DNA from: Planctomycetota bacterium
Lineage (GTDB): Bacteria > Planctomycetota > Phycisphaerae > Sedimentisphaerales > Anaerohalosphaeraceae
Direction of reading: 5' to 3'
Assembly: GCA_021160785.1 (NCBI GenBank)
Contig: JAGHBX010000460.1
Location: 1-7,001 of the forward strand
Length of the DNA stretch: 7,001 nt
Position 1 is the stretch's first letter; each line of letters starts with the position of its first letter. The translations under genes and the position numbers were made by a program. Shown piece after piece: positions 1 to 4,438 of this stretch. Below the pieces are notes generated by a model. That model saw only the letters and a list, made by a program, of their open reading frames with translations, had not been told where the DNA came from and did not search any database.

Positions 1-1
1 C

Positions 2-597
2 TCGCTGAAGATTCTCGACTACATGCCTCATTACTCCATTGACGCCAAACCAATGAAGATTAAGAATGCCTCCAATCGGCCGGTCAATCCGGCGATCAAG
101 GTCAGTAGCACCAAAGGCGACAGCAGCACCGAGCAGAGGCTGTGGTCGAGGTTCCCTTCTTCACCGCATTCCAAGATCAAACTTCCTTTTCGCGCCGAGT
201 TTACAGCGTTTGATTTCGGAAAAAAACCGGCCGCTATATTCTTGTGGGCGCCGCCGACGGTGAGCCCTGGATCATGTTTTTCAAAGACGGCAAAGTTGTC
301 GCCGAAAAAGCTGAAACAGGAAAGGACTATCCGCTGTCGGATGCCCAATATGCGGTGACCATCAAGGAATGCTACGGCAGCGGGCTCATAAAGGATGAGT
401 GGCAAAACGGCGAGGAAAGCCTTGTCCGACCTGCTATCATAGCGACGGTACAAAAAGGGCAGAACAAGAAAGAACTGGTGCTGGAAATGAACAAGTCCAA
501 TGTTTATAATGAGGATGGTGATACCATGAGACTTCTTTTCGGGCGAAAAGCCGACCCAAAAATGAATGGCTCCGGCAAGGGAGGACCTGTAAAATAG
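2..597 (+). CDS. resB: ResB-like cytochrome c maturation protein, C-terminal part, with an internal frame break
   Basis: Only the 3' end of the gene is present and the start lies upstream of the window. The frame beginning at base 2 reads SLKILDYMPHYSIDA, then a segment with VNPAIKV and LWSRFPSSPH, as far as the A7 run at 220-226. From there the protein-like frame is one base back and reads KKTGRYILVGAADGEPWIMF on to LRLLFGRKA-like residues (MRLLFGRKA) and a stop at 595-597. The two halves join smoothly if the run is read as eight A. The segment resembles the extracytoplasmic C-terminal domain of ResB/Ccs1 proteins, which work with CcsA in system II haem attachment to apocytochromes outside the cytoplasmic membrane. 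No membrane segment is visible in this part. The multihaem cytochrome gene immediately downstream supports the role. Read literally, the upstream frame would end at 358. The family assignment is from remembered resemblance and is moderate; a different membrane-anchored maturation protein is possible. Confidence 0.6.
220..226 (+). other. A7 homopolymer at the frame break in the ResB-like gene
   Basis: Seven consecutive A residues sit exactly where the protein-like reading moves from frame 2 to frame 1. Phased as GGA AAA AAA CCG, the tract also fits the X XXY YYZ heptamer of -1 ribosomal slippage sites (A AAA AAA). One extra A would restore a continuous reading frame. Possible causes are a missing base in the assembly, a real inactivating deletion, or slippage by ribosome or RNA polymerase. 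Confidence 0.8.
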
Positions 598-701
598 GGA
601 CCGGCGGCGGAGTTTTTGCCGATACTCGGTATGATCAGATTTAGAGGGTGGCGTAGAGATAACCAGATAAACATGAGTTTGAAAGAGAAGGATGAACGAC
701 A
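598..701 (+). other. Short intergenic spacer before the cytochrome gene
   Basis: This 104-nt gap separates the ResB-like stop from the cytochrome start. I see no convincing -35/-10 pair and no stem-loop with a T-tract, so read-through transcription from the ResB-like gene is the simplest reading. A reading frame at 631-708 overlaps the cytochrome start but has no coding signature. The only well-supported element is the ribosome binding site at 685-692. Confidence 0.5.
685..692 (+). promoter_or_regulatory. Ribosome binding site for the multihaem cytochrome
   Basis: The purine-rich GAGAAGGA ends 9 nt before the ATG at 702, close to the usual Shine-Dalgarno spacing. It supports that start, as does the signal peptide that begins directly at this methionine. 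Confidence 0.7.
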
Positions 702-2135
702 ATGTTGACAAAAACGCAAATTCGATTGGTAGTCTGTTGCCTCTGTGTAGTTGCAGCGACCACATTGGCTCAGCGAAAGAAACCCACAACCATGCAAGCC
801 TGCAACAAACCTGACTGTCATGACCAGTTTGAGATGAAGGAATATCTGCACGGGCCTATCGCGCTGGGCGAATGTACGGTCTGTCACAAGCCGGAGGATG
901 TCGCCAAGCACACGTTCAAGTTTGCCAGGGAAGGCAACGATCTGTGCGTGAATTGCCATCTCGAGCAGACCGCCGGCAAGAACGTGCACAAGCCGGTGAA
1001 GGAAGGCAAGTGTATCCAGTGTCATAATCCTCACAGCAGCGACAGCGAGGGGCTGTTGCGCAAGGAAACGGTTGCCGAAGTATGTGCCGATTGCCACAAA
1101 GTAACCGACCACGAATATCTTCACGGCCCGACCGCGGTGGGTGAGTGCTCGATTTGTCATAATCCCCACAGCAGCGACGAGAAGAATCTTCTTACGATGA
1201 AGCCCTCGGAGTTGTGCGTGAGCTGCCATGAAGTGACCAAGAACGAGCTGGCGAAGTTCGAGTTTATTCACGAACCTGCCAAGGGCGACTGTGTAGGCTG
1301 CCACGATCCGCACGGAGCGGACAACTGGAAGATGCTCAAGGGCGAAGCTCCCGAGATGTGCTATTCATGCCACGAAGATATCAAGAAGATCGCCGCCGAC
1401 AGCAAATACAAACACGGCGTGGTGGTGGAAAAGGGCGGCTGTCTCAAATGCCACACGCCTCATGCATCAACAGCGAAATACCTGCTAAAGGCCGCCCCGA
1501 AGGATATGTGTATGACTTGCCACAACAAGCCTCAGAAAATCAGTGAAGATGAGGTCTTGCCGGCCTTTACCGATGAGCTTAAGAACAAAAAGTTCCTCCA
1601 CGGGCCCGTCAAGGACAAGGACTGTAGCGGATGCCACATGACGCACGGCAGCGATCACTTCAGGCTCCTGGCCGATAGTTATCCGCCGATATTTTACTCG
1701 CCGTTTGCCGAAGAGAACTATGCCCTGTGCTTCTTATGCCACGAAAAAAGCCTTGTGCGGACGGCCACGACCAGCGATCTGACGAGTTTCAGGAACGGCG
1801 AAGAGAATCTTCACTTCCTGCATGTCAATAAGGAACGGCGCGGTCGGACATGTCGGGCCTGCCACCAGACACATGCCAGCAACCAGCCCAAACATATCCG
1901 CAAGAGTGTGCCTTACGGCATGTGGGACTTGCCGTTGAACTTCAAGAAGACCGAAACGGGCGGAAGCTGTCTGCCGGGCTGTCATGTCAAGAAGAATTAT
2001 GACCGGGACAATCCCGTGGACTACTCGGTGTCGCGTTTACCGAAGAAAGCCGAACCCAAGCCGGATGACGGTGCAAAACCAGCCGACGCAACCGAAGGCG
2101 GCGAAGAAAAGAAACCTGATGAAAAGAACGTGTAA
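702..2135 (+). CDS. Exported multihaem c-type cytochrome (doubled CXXCH type, about 15 haem sites)
   Basis: This 477-residue protein starts with a signal peptide (basic start, hydrophobic residues 9-22, likely cleavage after TLA at 23). Thirteen CXXCH haem sites begin at residues 58, 82, 104, 128, 149, 172, 197, 220, 247, 270, 308, 343 and 384. A CX4CH site lies at 34-40 and a CX3CH site at 423-428, giving up to 15 covalent haems. Sites come in pairs, as in the doubled-CXXCH/cytochrome c3-like families. The first member of most pairs follows an HGP- or H-x-P-like element and is followed by (N/D/T)PH, which supplies candidate axial histidines. The tail after residue 435 is haem-free, charged and rich in K, E, D and P, perhaps a linker. 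It should act in the periplasm or outside the cell as an electron conduit. Its redox partner cannot be read from the sequence. The upstream ResB-like gene fits its maturation. The frame is intact, unlike its three neighbours in the cluster. Confidence 0.95.
   Translation: MLTKTQIRLVVCCLCVVAATTLAQRKKPTTMQACNKPDCHDQFEMKEYLHGPIALGECTVCHKPEDVAKHTFKFAREGNDLCVNCHLEQTAGKNVHKPVKEGKCIQCHNPHSSDSEGLLRKETVAEVCADCHKVTDHEYLHGPTAVGECSICHNPHSSDEKNLLTMKPSELCVSCHEVTKNELAKFEFIHEPAKGDCVGCHDPHGADNWKMLKGEAPEMCYSCHEDIKKIAADSKYKHGVVVEKGGCLKCHTPHASTAKYLLKAAPKDMCMTCHNKPQKISEDEVLPAFTDELKNKKFLHGPVKDKDCSGCHMTHGSDHFRLLADSYPPIFYSPFAEENYALCFLCHEKSLVRTATTSDLTSFRNGEENLHFLHVNKERRGRTCRACHQTHASNQPKHIRKSVPYGMWDLPLNFKKTETGGSCLPGCHVKKNYDRDNPVDYSVSRLPKKAEPKPDDGAKPADATEGGEEKKPDEKNV
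801..821 (+). other. Non-canonical CX4CH haem motif (residues 34-40)
   Basis: The codons give C-N-K-P-D-C-H eleven residues after the predicted signal cleavage site. CX4CH haem attachment is known from Desulfovibrio tetrahaem cytochromes c3, so this is a credible haem site although simple CXXCH counting misses it. Confidence 0.7.
1020..1043 (+). repeat. Intragenic direct repeat, copy 1 (encodes CHNPHSSD)
   Basis: This 24-nt stretch matches 1155-1178 at 23 of 24 positions; the one difference is a silent third base of the proline codon (CCT against CCC). It encodes residues 107-114, including the last two residues of a haem motif and a candidate axial histidine. Near-identity at DNA level suggests recent module duplication or gene conversion. 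Confidence 0.8.
1155..1178 (+). repeat. Intragenic direct repeat, copy 2 (encodes CHNPHSSD)
   Basis: Second copy of the 24-nt repeat at 1020-1043, encoding residues 152-159, 45 residues later. Together with the repeated GECxxCH context it marks the repeating unit of a cytochrome built from two-haem modules. Confidence 0.8.
1968..1985 (+). other. Non-canonical CX3CH haem motif (residues 423-428)
   Basis: The codons give C-L-P-G-C-H, the last cysteine pair of the protein, in a TGGSCLPGCH context just before the charged tail. Spacing is one residue longer than CXXCH. Its position mirrors the CX4CH at the other end. Haem attachment here is likely by analogy but unproven. Confidence 0.6.
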
Positions 2136-3169
2136 GTATCTTTGTTGTCTGATAGCTATTGTTCCGGTCCAGTTCTTTGAGCTGGGCCGGTTTGCTATTG
2201 GCAGCGACCGACGGATACATGTCGGGGCGGATATGCCGCAGTTTAGCGATGTTGACGTTGCGGGACAAAAGTTTGAGTACGCCCATGGCGGCGGCAAACC
2301 TCTTATGACGGTTTTTTTGTCGGTCGGGCATCAAAAGAGCGACCTGGCGGCTGCGGACGTCAAAAAGATTGTCGCAAGACTCACCGGCAAGGCCGATGCG
2401 TTTCGTGCCGTCATGGTGATCACTTACCCGCGAGGCGGTTCATTGCCTGGGGGGGGGCGATCCAAATGGTCAGCCGCCTGCGACGTCCTTTGACAAATAC
2501 GCCACCGATGGCTTTACCGTTTTGCCTGATGCCGAATACAAAAGCTGGGGCAAGTTTGGTATCATAGCCACCCCGACGGTCATCATTTCGGACACCGCCG
2601 ACAAGGTGCTGTGGGTCGAAGCCGGCTACGGACATAACTTTGCCCCCGTGGTTCAAACGCGACTGCGTCAGGCCCTCGGTCTCGAAGACGCCTTCCATGC
2701 AGAACAAGCCGGCCAAGTCAGGACTGTCGCCAATAATACTGTTTCGGCACGCGCCAAACGCCACTTGCACATGGCCGAACTTCTCAAAAAGAAGGGGCGC
2801 ACCAAATCGGCTATAAGGGAGATTGAAAAAGCCCGCCTGCTCGACCCGAATTCTGTACCGATTGCCCTGGAAGTTGGCTGGATGTGCTGCGAGGCCGGCG
2901 ACGCCGCTGCCGCGATCAGGGCCGTAGGCAAGATCAAAGGCGCCAACCGGCTGGAAAAATCGAAACTTGCGATGGTTCTGGGTTGGGCTTATCGCCTGTC
3001 CGGCGACCTGGACACAGCCCAAAAGTATCTGCTGGAAGCGATCCAAAACAACCCCCGATTGGACAGGGCGTATTTTGAACTGGGAAGAGTTTACCAGGAA
3101 AAGAAGGACTTTGAAAACGCAGCCAAGGCCTATTTCAAGGCGCTATCGGGGATATACGATGTCAAATAG
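2119..3169 (+). CDS. Exported thioredoxin-fold protein without CXXC, fused to C-terminal TPR repeats (frame break at G9)
   Basis: The ATG at 2119 overlaps the cytochrome gene by 17 nt and starts a signal peptide (MKRTCKYLCCLIAIV, likely cleavage near AIG at 26-28). The frame is coherent to the G9 run at 2449-2457, then continues one base ahead (GDPNGQPPATSFDKY onward) to the stop at 3167-3169. With one G removed the product is 349 residues. Residues about 35-190 look like a TlpA/redoxin domain: GADMPQFSDVDVAG, the strand PLMTVFLS, and IIATPTVIIS with the cis-proline TP. The active-site position reads SVGHQKSD instead of CxxC, so thiol-disulfide chemistry is unlikely. Residues about 210-345 form several TPR helix pairs (SAIREIEKARLLDPNS, AQKYLLEAIQNNPRLDRAY, AYFELGRVYQ), suited to binding peptides. 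Next to a cytochrome, an apocytochrome chaperone or scaffold role is plausible but inferred. Read literally, the product stops at 2493 after 124 residues. Confidence 0.75.
2449..2457 (+). repeat. G9 homopolymer at the frame break in the thioredoxin-fold/TPR gene
   Basis: Nine consecutive G residues fall at codons 111-113, between the first half of the redoxin domain and its cis-proline half. A tract of eight gives one open frame of 349 codons; nine gives termination at 2493. Poly-G tracts of this length are typical slippage points for replication and for some sequencing chemistries, so phase variation and sequencing error are both possible. Confidence 0.8.
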
Positions 3170-3895
3170 TAAAACTGTGAAGTGTTTTTTGCTTTGTCTG
3201 TCGCTTCTGGGTTTCGGGCTCCTGCCCTTTGAGGCACGGTTGTACGCCCAGGACAATCCCAAAGCGACATTGACGGTGAATGTGGTCAACGGTACTTCGG
3301 ATGGCGTCGATGTCGCCGCCGTCGCCATTGCTCAACACGGTGATATAACATTTGCATGCAGGATGTTTCAACTTGGCAGCGGTCAAAAGACCTTTACCGC
3401 AAAGATTGACGTGTATGAGGTGTCAACAGAGGCGTCAAAGATCACCGTCGGGACACATCACCTCATCATCAAACCGCAGGACGATTCGGTTGTTATCACC
3501 GAGTATATGCTGTTGAATAACCCGACGGACCGGGCGATATCCTCTTTGGACAAGGACGAACAGGACAAAACGAAAGTGGTGCAGATTCATCTTCCGAAAG
3601 GGTTCAGAGATTTGACCTTTGAAGATTATTTCGAGGCCGACGCCGTTGTCGTAACCGACGACGGATTCCATGACGTGATGGCTATGCCTCCGGGCGAACA
3701 TGCCGCGGAGTTTTCATACGCCCTTGATATTACCTCGGAAACACTGGAGATCACGAAGAAGTTTTCCATGCCGGTGGTTTCAGCGTCGGCAAGTTCAAGA
3801 AAACAACACTCTTTGTGATTGTGTTAGTGTTTGCCTTTGCCGCCGGCGTAAGCCTGATCGCGGTCCGGTTGCGCCGGAGAAAGAAACAACAATAG
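3159..3895 (+). CDS. Exported protein of unknown function with C-terminal membrane anchor (frame break near 3770-3794)
   Basis: The ATG at 3159 overlaps the preceding gene by 11 nt. It begins a signal peptide with a long hydrophobic core (CFLLCLSLLGFGLLPF) and likely cleavage after LYA. The following roughly 185 residues look beta-rich, with TLTVNVVNGTSDG, KIDVYEVSTEASKITVGTHH, EYMLLNNPTDRAIS, VVQIHLPKGFRDL and PPGEHAAEFSYALDI. I do not recognise a named family. In the annotated frame the protein ends at 3818 after SRKQHSL (219 residues). One base back, the sequence GGFSVGKFKKTTLFVIVLVF runs into a clear transmembrane helix and a basic tail RLRRRKKQQ with a stop at 3893-3895. Adding one base around the GG/TTT at 3776-3780 joins them into a 245-residue type I membrane protein: outer domain, single anchor, positive cytoplasmic tail. 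Position in the cluster suggests it acts with the cytochrome or its maturation, perhaps as a docking protein; that is inference. Confidence 0.7.
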
Positions 3896-3966
3896 GTCCC
3901 GGCGTCTCTGTTTGCGGTTTTTGGCAATGCCGTACTGTCAGTAGTGTTTGGCGATAGCATAGAAAA

Positions 3967-3993
3967 GGGAGGCGCCGCGTTGCAACGCCTCCC
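3967..3993 (-). terminator. Stem-loop, possible intrinsic terminator (T-tract only on the minus strand)
   Basis: A perfect 8-bp stem, GGGAGGCG with CGCCTCCC, encloses an 11-nt loop. On the + strand an A4 run precedes it and no T-run follows; on the - strand the stem is followed by TTTTCT. It therefore looks like an intrinsic terminator for minus-strand transcription, though it could also end or protect the 3' end of the cytochrome-cluster mRNA, 71 nt after the last stop. A 12-bp perfect palindrome, GCGTTGCAACGC, lies inside it (3977-3988). Confidence 0.5.
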
Positions 3994-4005
3994 TGCATTG
4001 TATGC

Positions 4006-4034
4006 GGTTGTTACATTGCAATCGTGTAACAACC
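4006..4034. repeat. Second intergenic stem-loop (10-bp perfect inverted repeat)
   Basis: GGTTGTTACA at 4006-4015 is perfectly complementary to TGTAACAACC at 4025-4034, with a 9-nt loop. No T-tract follows on either side, so a classical terminator is not supported. It could be an mRNA 3' structure or a protein-binding inverted repeat. Confidence 0.55.
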
Positions 4035-4042
4035 CGCGGTTG

Positions 4043-4074
4043 CTGACGGGCCACCCCCGCAAATAGCTCGTCAG
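4043..4074. repeat. Third intergenic stem-loop (imperfect 8-bp inverted repeat)
   Basis: CTGACGGG at 4043-4050 can pair with CTCGTCAG at 4067-4074, with one G-U pair and a 16-nt loop. It is weaker than the two preceding stem-loops but follows them within 9 nt. Confidence 0.4.
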
Positions 4075-4370
4075 ATATTTCGTCCGTTTCCAAAACGCCT
4101 TGTTAGCCAATTCTATCGGTCATATTGACACGATTTTGTAAAAGCATTCAACTAAATTCTTTAGCAAAATACGCGCTTTTTGGAAAAAAGACGAAATTGG
4201 TTATTATTACGGATTCGCATCTTGGCAAAAAGCTAACGGGTGCTTAGCAAAAGGCTGATTGCCTGTAGGGAAACTCAGCATTCTGTCCTCTATGGCGGTT
4301 TGGAATCGCGATTGGGAATGTTCTGCAGAAAACCCTGTTCTTTGGTGCAAACACCCGGGAGCTTATGGAG

Positions 4371-4398
4371 TTGACATTTTGGCGATGGCGGCTATGAT
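4371..4398 (+). promoter_or_regulatory. Sigma-70-type promoter of dnaE
   Basis: A consensus -35 box TTGACA (4371-4376) is separated by 16 nt from TATGAT (4393-4398), which matches the -10 consensus at five of six positions. A transcription start near 4405 would give a leader of roughly 35 nt. This placement makes dnaE a separate unit from the cytochrome cluster. Confidence 0.7.
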
Positions 4399-4422
4399 GG
4401 GTGTCGGGGATAAAACTCTTTT

Positions 4423-4427
4423 AAGGA
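4423..4427 (+). promoter_or_regulatory. Ribosome binding site of dnaE
   Basis: AAGGA ends 11 nt before the ATG at 4439, slightly wide but acceptable spacing. It supports this start; the conserved PHP motif begins only seven residues later, so no later start is possible. Confidence 0.6.
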
Positions 4428-4438
4428 TGACGGGGCAA

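Larger units (their letters stand above)
3896..4438. other. Intergenic region between the cytochrome cluster and dnaE
   Basis: I find no coding sequence and no tRNA-like or rRNA-like stretch in these 543 nt. The first 180 nt carry three stem-loops in a row (3967-3993, 4006-4034, 4043-4074). The middle, 4080-4260, is AT-richer and has three copies of a TT(A/G)GCAAAA word (4161, 4222, 4244). A 10-bp perfect palindrome, AATCGCGATT, lies at 4304-4313. The last part carries the dnaE promoter and ribosome binding site. The region therefore separates two transcription units. Confidence 0.6.

Noticed and set aside
631..708. Small open reading frame overlapping the cytochrome start (leader peptide)
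   Set aside because: No ribosome binding site before it and no recognisable composition; it overlaps the Shine-Dalgarno of the real gene by chance.
31..789. Long open reading frame on the minus strand (252 codons), and a similar one at 504-1313
   Set aside because: They run antisense to the ResB-like gene and the cytochrome, whose protein-level signals are far stronger; the translations show no recognisable domain or good start context.
820..1870. Regularly spaced TG(T/C)CA(C/T) words resembling a CRISPR or tandem repeat array
   Set aside because: They are the codons of CXXCH haem sites inside an intact coding frame, with variable spacing and no conserved repeat unit of CRISPR type.
1984..2118. 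Upstream extension of the thioredoxin-fold/TPR gene to an ATG at 1984
   Set aside because: It would overlap the cytochrome gene by 150 nt and bury the signal peptide that begins cleanly at 2119.
2967..3158. Upstream extension of the anchored-protein gene to 2967
   Set aside because: The extra 64 residues are the TPR domain read in another frame, and the signal peptide starts at 3159.
4025..4107. Integron attC-like element (TAACAA ... TTGTTA ends, about 80 nt)
   Set aside because: The end sequences do not match the required RYYYAAC and GTTRRRY cores, inner-arm complementarity is poor, and no cassette gene or integrase is present.
4125..4153. Second promoter with TTGACA at 4125
   Set aside because: With normal spacing the -10 position reads TCAACT, a poor match; the promoter at 4371 is much better.
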